DNA of 64,000 nucleotides from an uncultured Schlesneria sp. (GTDB taxonomy: Bacteria > Planctomycetota > Planctomycetia > Planctomycetales > Planctomycetaceae). Both the position numbers and the translations under genes were made by a program. Location: assembly GCA_903904835.1 (NCBI GenBank), contig CAIVEI010000141.1:21472-85471 (forward strand), in the 5' to 3' direction. The notes below the pieces were generated by a model. It saw only the letters and a program-made list of their open reading frames with translations. It had not been told where the DNA came from and did not search any database. Positions 26,815 to 36,031 of this stretch are shown here, piece by piece (the first letter of the stretch is position 1; every line of letters begins with the position of its first letter).

Positions 26815-27846
26815 ATGTATCGTGTGTGTTCGATGACGTTTGCGTTGGTCGTCGTTTTGAACTGGTGTTCGCCGCTGCACGCGTGGAACGACGCCGGGCA
26901 TATGACGATTGCCAGGATTGCATGGGATTCGATGTCAGTCGAAGAGCGAGCCGCAGTCGTAACGATTTTGAGAAAGCATCCGCATCTTGAATCCCTGCTG
27001 CTCAAGGACCGGCCTGCGGAAGCAACTGAAGATGAGTGGATTTTCCTGCGAGCCGCAGTCTGGGCCGACTATGTGAGACCATCAAAGTCAACTTCCCCGG
27101 AAGATGTTCCCAATCATCCGCTTTATAAGTTTCATCGAGGCCCGTGGCATTATGTGAATTATCCCTACACCGCTGGACAGTCGAGTTCAGAATTGCCGCC
27201 AAAGCAACTTCCGAATGAGACCAACATTCTGAAACAACTTGATCTCTCGATGGAAATTCTTAGTGGCCGCACGACTTCCGATGTTGGCCGCGTGGCGGAT
27301 GTCAGCGACGATCAGAACCGGGCAGTCCGCATGACCTGGCTGTTTCATCTGGTCGGAGATCTTCATCAACCTCTGCATACGGCTGCTTTAATTGACCAGA
27401 CGCTGTTTCCCGAACCGCCCTACGGAGATCAAGGTGGAAACAAGCTGGCGATCCGGGCCGATGTTAATTCGATGCCGAAAAACCTGCACTGGTTCTGGGA
27501 TGAAATGTTTTCGACCGATTCTCACTTCGACCAGGTTTGCAAGCAATCGGAGCGACTGACGCATGATCCCGCATTCTCGTCGGAACAACTTGTTGAACTG
27601 TCAGTTCATCCGAGCTTTATCTCGTGGGCTGGCGAAAGCTATGCGGCGGCGAAAACACATGTTTACCAGGAAGGACGCCTGAAACTCGTGTTGTGGGAAC
27701 AACTCAACGCAGGCACAATTCCCCAAAGTGAAGTGCCAAGTCTTACTGCCGAAGCAATGAAAGATTGCAGGCAACTTGCTGAACGTCGAGTTGTCTTAGC
27801 AGGACATCGGCTGGCGCAAAGACTGAAAGAGATCGTCAAAAAATGA
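26815..27846 (+). CDS. S1/P1-type secreted nuclease
   Basis: A zinc-dependent phosphodiesterase/nuclease of the S1/P1 family, 343 residues when started at MYRVCSMTF (26815), where GAGGTGA lies 7-8 bases upstream; the ORF-track start adds 31 residues. Signal-peptide cleavage after LHA exposes Trp24 as the mature N-terminus. In this family the N-terminal Trp is itself a zinc ligand, followed here by H29 in WNDAGH. Other ligand regions are WADYVR, FHLVGDLHQPLH and DQGGNKL. It would be exported and degrade single-stranded nucleic acid or release nucleotides. It is divergent from the YfdX operon. Confidence 0.93.
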   Translation: MYRVCSMTFALVVVLNWCSPLHAWNDAGHMTIARIAWDSMSVEERAAVVTILRKHPHLESLLLKDRPAEATEDEWIFLRAAVWADYVRPSKSTSPEDVPNHPLYKFHRGPWHYVNYPYTAGQSSSELPPKQLPNETNILKQLDLSMEILSGRTTSDVGRVADVSDDQNRAVRMTWLFHLVGDLHQPLHTAALIDQTLFPEPPYGDQGGNKLAIRADVNSMPKNLHWFWDEMFSTDSHFDQVCKQSERLTHDPAFSSEQLVELSVHPSFISWAGESYAAAKTHVYQEGRLKLVLWEQLNAGTIPQSEVPSLTAEAMKDCRQLAERRVVLAGHRLAQRLKEIVKK

Positions 27847-27862
27847 TTGTGATCATTTGGAC

Positions 27863-29554
27863 TCAGTTCACGACTGCTGCTTGACGAGCCAGTTCAATGA
27901 CCATCATGTTGCTGCAGTCCTCAAGGCTGACGACTCCTTCGGCGACTTTGAGCAATGCATCCTTCTGGATAGTGCAAATTCCACGTTCTTGAATCAGCCG
28001 TCGTAATTCATTTTCTGGTTGTCCTTCGTTGATCGCCCTGATGATGTCGTCCTCTGATGTCACGACTTCAAACAAGCCAATACGATCGTAGTACCCTGTG
28101 CCACGACATCGCGGGCAACCAACGGGGTGGCGGATCTCTTTGGGAGGCTCAAGATCGTTCTCCCTAAAAATCGCTGCTTCCTGGTCCGTTGGAACTGCGG
28201 CAGTCGAGCATTCCGGGCAGAGACGCCGCAAAAGCCGCTGCGAGATGATTCCGGCGAGATTTCCCGCCAGCGACCGATTGTCGATGTGCAAATCTCGGAT
28301 CGCCGTGACGGTTGAGGCGACGTCGCGTGTATGAAGGCTGCTGAATACATATTTTCCGGAACTTGCGGCTCGCATCGCCGTTTCCGCAGCGTCCGCATCA
28401 CGAATTTCACCGATCAGAACAACATCGGGATCAAGGCGGAGCAACGTCCGCAGCCCGCTTGTCATGGTGATTCCATGTTTGGTATCAACGGAGATCTGGC
28501 GGAACGTCGGAATGTCATATTCGGCGGGATCTTCGATTGTAACGATGTGCCGCGTTCCATCATCCAATTGGTGAAGCATCGAATAAAGCGTCGTCGTTTT
28601 CCCAGAACCTGTCGGTCCCGTGACGAGAACGATTCCTTCGCCATGTCGCAGGATCTGTTCAATCCGGGTTTGTGCATTTGTGGAAAGGCCCAGTTGATCC
28701 ATTGATCGCATCAAACGATGACGCGACAGGACTCGTAGCGAAATCGCTTCGCCATCAACGACGGGGACTGCTGTAATTCGGATTTCGAAGTCATTTAATG
28801 CCTCGGGCAAGGCCAGTCGACCTTCTTTGGGATGGAACGGATCTGCGATGTCCAGGTTTCCCATCACCTTGAGCTGCATGAGAAGTGCTCGCCCCACTTC
28901 GTTGCTCAATCGACAGAAGTTCGACATCTTCCCGTCGACGCGAAACCTGACGGTGTATTCCTCGCCGGAGGGGTCGATGTGAATATCTGTTGCCCGAGCA
29001 GAAATGGCTCGCGAGATTAACGCCAATGCCGGGTTGTCATTGATTTCAACCGAGGTCAGCACGTCTGCCGGAATCGACGATACAGGAGGTTTGTCGATCA
29101 TTGTCCAGTTCTGCCAGATGGCCGCTGGTGCTTCACCGATCGATTCTTCTTTCTGGGCTTTCAACGTCAGGACCGGGCAGGGGGCTCGCCTCGTAACTTC
29201 TTCTGCGACGCTTCCCAGGATCAAGCGTTTCAACCCGGATCGGCCCGTTGTCCCCATGACGATCAAGTCAGCCTTTTCCTCGGCGGCCACGGATAAAATG
29301 GCGGAAACAGGGATCCCTTCGACGTACCGTTCTTCATAGCGAAGCGGCGGATTGCTTGCAGAAAAGGACTGAAGCAAGTTTGCCATCTCTTGATACGACG
29401 GATCCTGCTCGATCTTCGGGTCCGGAACCGAACCATTTTCCACGACGTGCATGATCACAAGCATTCCGTCAGCGCCGCGCGCCAATGCGCCAGCTTGCTT
29501 GAGGGCCGCAATACTGCAATTTGAATAGTCAGCAGGAACAAGAATCTTGAACAT
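27863..29554 (-). CDS. fusion of a universal stress protein domain with a GspE/PilB-type ATPase
   Basis: A 563-residue two-part protein, started at MFKILVPADY (29554) after a GGAG site. Residues 1-133 are a USP domain with the ATP-binding pattern GTTGRSGLKRLILGS (G-X2-G-X9-G-S, residues 101-115). Residues 160-560 are a secretion/pilus ATPase: N-terminal region SRAISARATDIHIDPSG, Walker A GPTGSGKT (313-320), Asp box TIEDP, Walker B VVLIGEIRDAD (Glu383), SSLHT histidine box, and four zinc-binding cysteines in CPEC (446/449) and CPRC (480/483). The USP replaces the N-terminal domain that normally docks GspE/PilB to its inner-membrane partner. No other type II or IV secretion gene is nearby. It is the last gene of the USP operon. 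I infer a stress-gated AAA-like motor or a regulator that has lost its secretion role. Confidence 0.95.
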   Translation of the reverse strand: MFKILVPADYSNCSIAALKQAGALARGADGMLVIMHVVENGSVPDPKIEQDPSYQEMANLLQSFSASNPPLRYEERYVEGIPVSAILSVAAEEKADLIVMGTTGRSGLKRLILGSVAEEVTRRAPCPVLTLKAQKEESIGEAPAAIWQNWTMIDKPPVSSIPADVLTSVEINDNPALALISRAISARATDIHIDPSGEEYTVRFRVDGKMSNFCRLSNEVGRALLMQLKVMGNLDIADPFHPKEGRLALPEALNDFEIRITAVPVVDGEAISLRVLSRHRLMRSMDQLGLSTNAQTRIEQILRHGEGIVLVTGPTGSGKTTTLYSMLHQLDDGTRHIVTIEDPAEYDIPTFRQISVDTKHGITMTSGLRTLLRLDPDVVLIGEIRDADAAETAMRAASSGKYVFSSLHTRDVASTVTAIRDLHIDNRSLAGNLAGIISQRLLRRLCPECSTAAVPTDQEAAIFRENDLEPPKEIRHPVGCPRCRGTGYYDRIGLFEVVTSEDDIIRAINEGQPENELRRLIQERGICTIQKDALLKVAEGVVSLEDCSNMMVIELARQAAVVN

Positions 29555-29665
29555 GGAAAACTCCACATTGGTAAAGTGAATTCACTGTGGATTCTGGCAA
29601 CGTGCGTGTCGCCATACTGAAATTGTTCGAGAAAACGATGGTGCCATGATTACCCGTACGGAGAA

Positions 29666-30166
29666 TCAACTCCGGGCTGCTTCGCCTGCCACCGGATCAA
29701 TCAGGAACTGATGCCCTTTAGGATGGACTGTCAGGACGGGGCAGCTTGCCGTCCGCACCAGTTTTTCGGCGACTGAGCCGATCAAGAAACGGGCAAGTCC
29801 AGAATGACCATGCGTGCCAACCACGATCAGGTCGATCTCATGCTCTTTGGCATAGCTCAGGATCTCGTCAACCGCCAGTCCCATTACGGCATTGTGAATA
29901 ACAATGTGTTGTTGAGACCAGGTGGAGTCGATTTCATTTGCAAGTCGCCGGTCACAAGCCTCGACCTGTCGTTGCATCTCGTTTTCCGGCATGATCCAGG
30001 GGGACGCTGCGTCAGGGTAGGGAACGACCAGCGGGACGACATGCAGTAAATGCAGTTCAGCACCGAATCGATCCGCCAGCGACATGGCATACTGTTTCGC
30101 TTCGTTAGCCGGCTCGCTGAAGTCCGTTGGAAACAAAATTCGTCGAATCGAGATGATCACTGCCAT
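29666..30166 (-). CDS. universal stress protein
   Basis: A single USP domain of 166 residues, started at MAVIISIRRILFPTDF (30166), which has AAGGAG five bases upstream; the ORF-track start adds 30 residues. The nucleotide motif GTHGHSGLARFLIGS fits G-X2-G-X9-G-S, so ATP binding is expected. A central insertion (PLVVPYPDAASPWIMPENEMQRQ) is shared in form with the plus-strand USP at 35.4 kb (SRYSWAVPDDMLPRL), so these two are close paralogs. Both end in a similar CPVLTVHPxGHQF tail. It is the middle gene of the USP operon. Confidence 0.93.
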   Translation of the reverse strand: MAVIISIRRILFPTDFSEPANEAKQYAMSLADRFGAELHLLHVVPLVVPYPDAASPWIMPENEMQRQVEACDRRLANEIDSTWSQQHIVIHNAVMGLAVDEILSYAKEHEIDLIVVGTHGHSGLARFLIGSVAEKLVRTASCPVLTVHPKGHQFLIDPVAGEAARS

Positions 30167-30239
30167 GTGCTCCTTGTTCGGTTTCACTTCCAACGGGACA
30201 TTTGGGGGGAGTCGAAGATTAAAAGTTTTTACAACGGTT

Positions 30240-30719
30240 TCAGGATTTCTGAACATCCAACGACAACGTTGGTGGTGACGGGCTTGAAGCGGGGTGTCGT
30301 AAAACTAACACGGGGCAATGTGTCTGCCTGAGAAGCCCCTCGGCAACGCTACCGTGCACCTGAAGATGGAACCGACTGTGATGGTGCGAGGCAATCACAA
30401 TTAAATCAGCGTTTTCCTCGTAAGCAACGTTCAGGATCGCACCGACTGAATAACCCCGAACGATGCGAAACGAAATTGGCATTTCGCCAGCTTCGGCTTT
30501 CATCCGGCAAAAGTGTTCGTGACATTCGCGAACAACTGGAAGCTTTTCGTCGATTGCGATGTCATCTGATTGACGATCAGGAAAGGCGTCCGGCGGCAGC
30601 ACATGTACAACGACCATTGAGGCGAACTGATCGCGAGCGACACTACACGCGAGTTGAAATGCCCGTTCCGAATCCTCAGAAAAATCTGTGGGATGCAGTA
30701 TGATATCGAATGTGCTCAT
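30240..30719 (-). CDS. universal stress protein with degenerate ATP motif
   Basis: A 159-residue USP beginning MSTFDIILHPTDFSEDSE. The fold signature is present (LILHPTDFS-type first strand and CPVLVLRHP last strand). The glycine motif reads ASHHHSRFHLQVHGS instead of G-X2-G-X9-G-S: both leading glycines are replaced, so ATP binding as in MJ0577-type USPs is doubtful. It is the first gene of the operon that continues with the second USP and the USP-ATPase fusion. A sigma54-type promoter lies about 100 bases upstream. Confidence 0.9.
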   Translation of the reverse strand: MSTFDIILHPTDFSEDSERAFQLACSVARDQFASMVVVHVLPPDAFPDRQSDDIAIDEKLPVVRECHEHFCRMKAEAGEMPISFRIVRGYSVGAILNVAYEENADLIVIASHHHSRFHLQVHGSVAEGLLRQTHCPVLVLRHPASSPSPPTLSLDVQKS

Positions 30720-30814
30720 GGCCCTGTCTCCACACGAAAAAAGCTCGCGCTAGGGGTTTCAACAGGCTCCGAATTGAGGCCATTTTCACGAGCAGGTTGA
30801 CATGAAGTTCGTTA

Positions 30815-30830
30815 CGCACAGCGTGTGCCA
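30815..30830 (-). promoter_or_regulatory. predicted sigma54 promoter of the USP operon
   Basis: On the minus strand, TGGCACACGCTGTGCG has the perfect -24 element TGGCAC, and GG and GC 12 bases apart as sigma54 requires; the -12 box GTGCG keeps the essential GC. The predicted start is about 85 bases before the first USP gene. The gene just beyond on the same strand encodes a sigma54 activator. The rest of the 30720-31073 gap holds GC-rich palindromes but no gene. Confidence 0.6.
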
Positions 30831-31073
30831 AGCTGGCAAGATTCGATCTGAGAAGCCTCGATCGTAAGAATTACCCGGCGGCACATTCCCGATCACCGGG
30901 GAATCGTGGCGCCGGGTGGCTGGGTTTTCTCCAGTTGGAAAGATTTCGACCACTTTTCAGCGACCTGTCTAAGACTTGGCACCGCGACTTAGACCGAGCC
31001 GCATTCTGTCAGGTTCGATGCGATTATGATTTTAGAAGTATCGCTTCACAGAAGTCCGCAATCTCAGACGATG

Positions 31074-32519
31074 TTATTCGTTCATACGGACCGAGCGATC
31101 GAGGTTAATTCCGAGCGCGGCGAGTTTCGTTCGAAGGGTTGAGCGAGAGATCCCCAAAAGGGCCGAGGCGCGACTGATATTTCCTTCGAATTCTTGCAAA
31201 AGTTCTAACAGCAGAATTCGCTCGACCCGCTGGATCACATCATCATAAAGGGTCTCTGTTCCTGCCTTGATTCGTTTGTGGATAAAACGAATGATCCCTT
31301 CATCCGTCAGAAGGTCGTTTTCTGAACCCACCATCGGTCCAGATTCGCTATTCGCGTCACGGACGGTCTCCGGCAGAAATTCAGGGACAACCACCGGGCC
31401 ATTGGCTTCAACGACAGCATGTTTAAGCACGCTCTGCAATTCGCGCAGGTTGCCTGGCCATGTGTAATTGGAAAGTAGCTTCATGGCCTCCGGTGAGACT
31501 TCGCGCACATTCTTGCCCGATTCCAGACTGAATCTTTTCAGAAAATGGCTGATCAAAAGAGGCAGGTCACCGTTTCGCTCGCGAAGGGGCGGAAGTCGAA
31601 TCGTGTAGACATTCAGACGGTAATACAGATCACTTCGAAAGCTTTCCTGCTCCATCATCTCGGTCAAATTACGGTTTGTAGCAGCGATCAGCCGAACGTT
31701 CGTGCGAACCATTTCGTTGCCGCCGACGCGTTCAAACTGTTGGTCCTGCAAGACTCGAAGGACTTTCGTTTGCGTCAGCGGCGTCATGTCGCCGATCTCA
31801 TCCAGGAACAACGTTCCACCGTCGCACTGCTCGAACTTGCCGATTCGTTTGCGTTCTGCGCCTGTGAACGAACCCTTCTCGTGACCAAAGAGTTCGCTTT
31901 CGAGCAGATTCTCAGGGATCGCAGCACAATTGATGGCGAGAAACGGCCGGTCAACTCGTTTGCTATATTGGTAAATCGCTCGGGCGACGACTTCTTTTCC
32001 GGTCCCGCTTTCACCGAGGATCAGGACGGTGACATCCTGTCCTGCAACCCGACCAATTTGACGATAAACTTCCTGCATGGCCGGACATTGGCCAACGAGC
32101 AGGTCGCCCTCGTCTGAATCGGTATTGTCGGCGATTTTTGCGGGAGTGCGGACCATACGTGAAGACTCCAACGCCCGATCAATCACGGACTGGAGAGCGT
32201 CGAGGTCCAGCGGCTTTAACAGGTACTCGAAAGCCCCTTTGCGCATTGCCTCGATCGCCGTGTTCGCCGTGCCATGACCGGTCATCAGAATGACTGGCAC
32301 TTTTCGGTCCAATTCCTGCAAATCTTGCAGCAATTTCAAGCCAGAGCAGTCGGGTAGCCTGACGTCAGTCACAACAACATCGAATGAACAAGCGCGAAAA
32401 AGCGAAACCGCCTCACCTGCCGTTTTCGCAGTTTCGACTTCGATTTGATCGGCTGGAAACGTGTAACGAAAACAATCCAGGATCAGAGTGTCATCATCCA
32501 CGACAAGCAGTTTCGGCAT
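31074..32519 (-). CDS. NtrC-family sigma54-dependent response regulator
   Basis: A 481-residue activator with three domains. The receiver domain has MPKLLVVDDDT and phosphoacceptor D52 in VVVTDVRLPD. The AAA+ domain has Walker A GESGTGKE (169-176), loop GSFTGA (216-221, a Ser variant of GAFTGA that still contacts sigma54), Walker B GGTLFLDEIGDM and arginine finger region RSDLYYRLNV. The Fis-type C-terminal helix-turn-helix is NISRASALLGISRSTLRTKL. The hybrid kinase gene ends 250 bases upstream on the same strand and is the likely phosphate donor. Likely targets are the sigma54 sites at 30.8, 35.2 and 43.0 kb. Confidence 0.96.
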   Translation of the reverse strand: MPKLLVVDDDTLILDCFRYTFPADQIEVETAKTAGEAVSLFRACSFDVVVTDVRLPDCSGLKLLQDLQELDRKVPVILMTGHGTANTAIEAMRKGAFEYLLKPLDLDALQSVIDRALESSRMVRTPAKIADNTDSDEGDLLVGQCPAMQEVYRQIGRVAGQDVTVLILGESGTGKEVVARAIYQYSKRVDRPFLAINCAAIPENLLESELFGHEKGSFTGAERKRIGKFEQCDGGTLFLDEIGDMTPLTQTKVLRVLQDQQFERVGGNEMVRTNVRLIAATNRNLTEMMEQESFRSDLYYRLNVYTIRLPPLRERNGDLPLLISHFLKRFSLESGKNVREVSPEAMKLLSNYTWPGNLRELQSVLKHAVVEANGPVVVPEFLPETVRDANSESGPMVGSENDLLTDEGIIRFIHKRIKAGTETLYDDVIQRVERILLLELLQEFEGNISRASALLGISRSTLRTKLAALGINLDRSVRMNE

Positions 32520-32736
32520 TTGTCCCCGTCTTTGTAGGTGTCTGGATTGTCCAGTCCCGTTTCGTCATGACCTGATCTTATCATAACGCACCGTTTCACC
32601 GAATCACAAAGGAGTTGGTTCCTAGCAAGCAGTGCGAATCGAACAAAAAAACGAACTATCAAGACCTCCACGGCAAACAAATTGGACAAATGTACTGAAT
32701 TCAAGCTGTCAGTTGAGAATGACGAATGCAAACACC

Positions 32737-32752
32737 GACATGACTTGTGCCG
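32737..32752 (-). promoter_or_regulatory. weak sigma54-like site before the NtrC gene
   Basis: On the minus strand, CGGCACAAGTCATGTC resembles the site at 35206 (CGGCACACGTCATGCA) at 13 of 16 positions. The -12 GC is GT here, which usually weakens sigma54 binding. It lies about 220 bases before the NtrC start. Confidence 0.3.
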
Positions 32753-32770
32753 ATTTGTCGAATCCATTTG

Positions 32771-35074
32771 CTAATGAGGATTGTTCGCCAAGGCCTTGGA
32801 AAGTGCGAGCAACAGTTGATGGTCGGAATAGGGCTTGGGCAAAAATGCTTTCGCTCCTCGTTGCAAGACCTCAACTTCACGGCGCGTTGTTCGCAGGCCA
32901 CTACACGCAATCACTTTGACCTGAGGCTGCAATATCAATAACCGGTCGAGTGTTTGCAATCCATCCATGCCAGGCATCATCATATCCAGCAGCACGGCCG
33001 AGATTTCGTCACGACGCTGCGAGAAAATTGCGATCGCCTCGTCGCCGTTACTTGCCGTAACAACCCGATATCCTGCCGTTTCCAATGCTGCTGAAGCCAT
33101 TTGAAGTATCGTGATTTCATCATCCACCAAGAGTACTAATCTTCCGTGGCCTGGCTCGGCGACAGTAATACTCGAGGTGTCGCTGTCCGATTTAGTAGAC
33201 TCAAAGGCCGGCAAGTATACCGAAAACTTCGATCCGCGACCGACCTCGCTGTAGACAAGGATGAATCCGCCGTGGCTTTTCACAATGCCTTGAGCGGTCG
33301 CCAGTCCCAATCCGGTTCCTTTGCCGATTTCCTTTGTGGTAAAGAACGGGTCAAAGATCCGGTCAAGAACTTCATGACTCATGCCAGCACCCGTATCCGT
33401 CACTGTCAACAATAAATACGAGCCCGGTTTCCCCTCGGGATGCACTTTTGCAGAGTTCCCGTTAAGTGTGATTGATTTGGCTTCAATCAATAATTTGCCA
33501 CCGTCCGGCATGGCGTCACGCGCGTTGATACACAGATTCATCAGAATTTGTAAAATCTCTGTGGAATCTCCGCTGACGGTTGGACAGTCGGCATCCACCG
33601 TCGATTCGATTTGGATGGACTTGGGAAGGGTATGCTCCATCAGGCCGTGTGTTTCATTGACGATTTGATCAATTCGAACGGGGCTTCGATCTCCACGAAT
33701 ACCACCAGCGAACGACAGCATTTTTTGGATCAGGCCTGCACCTCGTTGAGCACTGGCCACCATCGTGTTCAAAAGTCCCTGTCGGTTGCCGGGAGCACGG
33801 TCGGAAGACAACAATTTTGCTCCCATGAGAATCGGAGTCAGCACATTGTTGAGGTCATGCGCGATTCCTCCGGCCAAAGTACCGATACTTTCTAAACGCT
33901 GACTACGATTTAACAACAATTCCTGTTTTTTGCGGTTGGTGATATCGATATCAATGCAAAGGTAGCCTTTGATGTCGCCCGTTTCATTTTTTAACGCTGT
34001 CCGGCGGTGATCCACGATCACCGTCTTTCCGGCTCGCGTCGTCATTTTCAGTTCACCAGACCACGAGTCTGCAGCGGTCAAGCTTTCCTTCCATTGGGCC
34101 ACCTGTGATTCGTTTCCTTGATAAAACAAATCGGTTGCATTGCGACCAACGGCTTCGTCAGCCGTCCAGCCCAAAAGCCGCTGGGCACCTTGATTCCAAT
34201 AGGTGATACGACCCGATGGATCGACGACACTGACTGCGTCGGAGACCTGTTCGAGCATCTGAGATTGTTGCTCGATTTGCTGTCGGTACTTCGCAGATTC
34301 TGTCACGTCACGGAGAATGACTGTGTAGATTCTCTCGTCGTTAATTTTCGTATGTGATATCGACGCCTCAATCGGAAACTCTTCACCAGACTGTCGCAGG
34401 GCCATGACGGTCCGTTGTGCGCTCATGCGTCGGCTCGGAATCACGCCTCGTCCAAATTGTTCGACAAGCTGACGATGTTCTGACAGATAACGTTTCGGGA
34501 TTAATGTATCGATCGAACGACCGAGAATTTGATCGGCTTTCCACCCAAAAATTGCTTCCGCTGCGCGATTGAAAAGGACAATCGTCTGCTGCTCATTCAT
34601 GGAAATGATCCCGTCCATCGCGGTGTCGAGAATCATCCTGACTTGATTCTCGCTTCGTTCACGATCTTCGGCCGCTCGTTGACGATCAGAAACGTCACGA
34701 AGGACGACCAACACTGCGACACTGCCGTCAGCACGCGGAATTGGTATGGCCAGATGCTCTACAGGGATCAGAACTCCGTCCGATCGCAGCGCTGTTGTTT
34801 TGGCTAACGGCTCGTCTTGACGATTTTGGATGACTCTCCGATACCGTTCTTCGAGAAACGTCTTCTCTTCAGCGGGGGCGAAATCGTATGGCGATTGTCC
34901 AAGCAAATCACCGGGATGCGTTGCGCCGAAAAGCGTCTGGCATTGTTCATTGACCAGGACAACGCGGTCAAAATGATGAATAAAAATGGCGTCCGGGCAG
35001 ATTTCAATCAGATGTCGACAACTGACTTGAAGGTCAAGGAAGTTCCCGGAACTGTCACCAGTCGATTCGTTCAT
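32771..35074 (-). CDS. three-PAS hybrid sensor histidine kinase
   Basis: A 767-residue soluble hybrid kinase. Three PAS domains (ICPDAIFIHHFDRVVLVNE, TAMDGIISMNEQQTIVLFN, QVSDAVSVVDPSGRITYWN) are followed by HisKA with GGIAHDLNNVLTPIL. The HATPase domain is intact: NLCINARDAMPDGG, TVTDTGAGMS, FDPFFTTKEIGKGTGLGLA. The C-terminal receiver domain has LVLLVDDEIT and VLLDMMMPGMDG. No transmembrane segment is visible, so the signal is cytoplasmic; redox or gas sensing by PAS is possible but no cofactor motif is clear. It lies upstream of the NtrC gene and has its own sigma54-like promoter. Confidence 0.94.
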   Translation of the reverse strand: MNESTGDSSGNFLDLQVSCRHLIEICPDAIFIHHFDRVVLVNEQCQTLFGATHPGDLLGQSPYDFAPAEEKTFLEERYRRVIQNRQDEPLAKTTALRSDGVLIPVEHLAIPIPRADGSVAVLVVLRDVSDRQRAAEDRERSENQVRMILDTAMDGIISMNEQQTIVLFNRAAEAIFGWKADQILGRSIDTLIPKRYLSEHRQLVEQFGRGVIPSRRMSAQRTVMALRQSGEEFPIEASISHTKINDERIYTVILRDVTESAKYRQQIEQQSQMLEQVSDAVSVVDPSGRITYWNQGAQRLLGWTADEAVGRNATDLFYQGNESQVAQWKESLTAADSWSGELKMTTRAGKTVIVDHRRTALKNETGDIKGYLCIDIDITNRKKQELLLNRSQRLESIGTLAGGIAHDLNNVLTPILMGAKLLSSDRAPGNRQGLLNTMVASAQRGAGLIQKMLSFAGGIRGDRSPVRIDQIVNETHGLMEHTLPKSIQIESTVDADCPTVSGDSTEILQILMNLCINARDAMPDGGKLLIEAKSITLNGNSAKVHPEGKPGSYLLLTVTDTGAGMSHEVLDRIFDPFFTTKEIGKGTGLGLATAQGIVKSHGGFILVYSEVGRGSKFSVYLPAFESTKSDSDTSSITVAEPGHGRLVLLVDDEITILQMASAALETAGYRVVTASNGDEAIAIFSQRRDEISAVLLDMMMPGMDGLQTLDRLLILQPQVKVIACSGLRTTRREVEVLQRGAKAFLPKPYSDHQLLLALSKALANNPH

Positions 35075-35168
35075 CCGTCTACCACCTTAATTTTGACCAC
35101 CTGGTAAAAATTCGCCACCACCAGATGGTCCGAATGGGGAAGTTACCATCGCTGCTCGCCCGGAATAG

Positions 35169-35184
35169 TGCAACTCTCTGGCCG
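35169..35184 (-). promoter_or_regulatory. predicted sigma54 promoter of the hybrid kinase gene
   Basis: On the minus strand, CGGCCAGAGAGTTGCA has the perfect -12 element TTGCA, with GG and GC 12 bases apart. The predicted start is about 80 bases before the kinase ATG. It lies 20 bases from a divergent site of the same type. Confidence 0.5.
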
Positions 35185-35205
35185 AATTATGAAATTCCTC
35201 CGTTG

Positions 35206-35221
35206 CGGCACACGTCATGCA
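35206..35221 (+). promoter_or_regulatory. predicted sigma54 promoter of the plus-strand USP gene
   Basis: CGGCACACGTCATGCA has GGCAC at -24 and ATGCA at -12, with GG and GC 12 bases apart. It leaves a leader of about 175 bases before the USP GTG start. It points away from the kinase promoter, so the 35075-35407 gap appears to be a shared divergent control region. Confidence 0.55.
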
Positions 35222-35407
35222 AAGGCTTGACGAGCATTACGATCGATCCAATCTTCTGCCGAATTGCAATCAGACGCAAATAAAGATCTATGAACGAAAG
35301 CCGCTGAGCAAGTATTTGCGGAACGCTATTCTTGTTTTGAGTTGGCGAGCGAATTTGGACGGGAAAACAACGGAAAATCAGTCTCACTGTTCGAGAGAAG
35401 GGACATC

Positions 35408-35887
35408 GTGGATACATTGATTCAACGAATTCTTATTCCCACGGACTTCAGTCCGCCAGCTCGTCAGGCCGAGCATTACGCGGTGGCACTGGCTCAGAAG
35501 TTTGCGGCCGAACTTCATGTCTTGCACATAGTGGAAGATCCTGCGTTACCGGTCCACGGTTCACGGTATTCGTGGGCCGTTCCCGATGACATGCTGCCTC
35601 GTCTGCTTGAGAAAGCTGAACACGATCTGACATTGGCGGTCCCGACGGCGGATGTCAATTTGATTGGCCGGGAATTGGTAAGAAAAATTAAAGTCGGTCA
35701 TCCCGTTAACTCAATCATTGAATACGCGACAGAAAATCAGATCGACCTGATCGTGATCGGTACCCACGGTCGATCGGGTCTGTCTCATCTTCTTCTTGGC
35801 AGTTCCGCTGAAAAACTCGTTCGATTGGCAACTTGTCCCGTTCTGACAGTCCATCCCAGCGGTCATCAGTTCGTCGAGTCAGGTTGA
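35408..35887 (+). CDS. universal stress protein
   Basis: A 159-residue USP. I prefer the GTG start at 35408 (MDTLIQRILIPTDFS), because AGAAGGGA lies six bases upstream; the ORF-track ATG at 35342 adds 22 residues that do not belong to the fold. ATP-binding motif GTHGRSGLSHLLLGS is intact. The insertion SRYSWAVPDDMLPRLLE and the tail CPVLTVHPSGHQF mark it as a close paralog of the minus-strand USP at 29.7 kb. It starts a plus-strand run with two cytochromes and a haem-containing kinase. Confidence 0.93.
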   Translation: MDTLIQRILIPTDFSPPARQAEHYAVALAQKFAAELHVLHIVEDPALPVHGSRYSWAVPDDMLPRLLEKAEHDLTLAVPTADVNLIGRELVRKIKVGHPVNSIIEYATENQIDLIVIGTHGRSGLSHLLLGSSAEKLVRLATCPVLTVHPSGHQFVESG

Positions 35888-36031
35888 AATGCGGCATAAA
35901 TTCGAAATGAAACCTTCGCGACGCAAACGTCCCTTCGCGGCAAAACACCTTTTTAAAGCAAACGTTTTCGTTACGAAACGGATCAAGACCCAGCCTTATT
36001 TTGAACATGAATTCTGACAAAGGAATCATTC

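Noticed and set aside
30720-31073. TGGCACCGCGACTTAG on the plus strand (about 30978) as a sigma54 promoter
   Set aside because: The -24 box is good but no GC occurs at -12, and no plus-strand gene follows.
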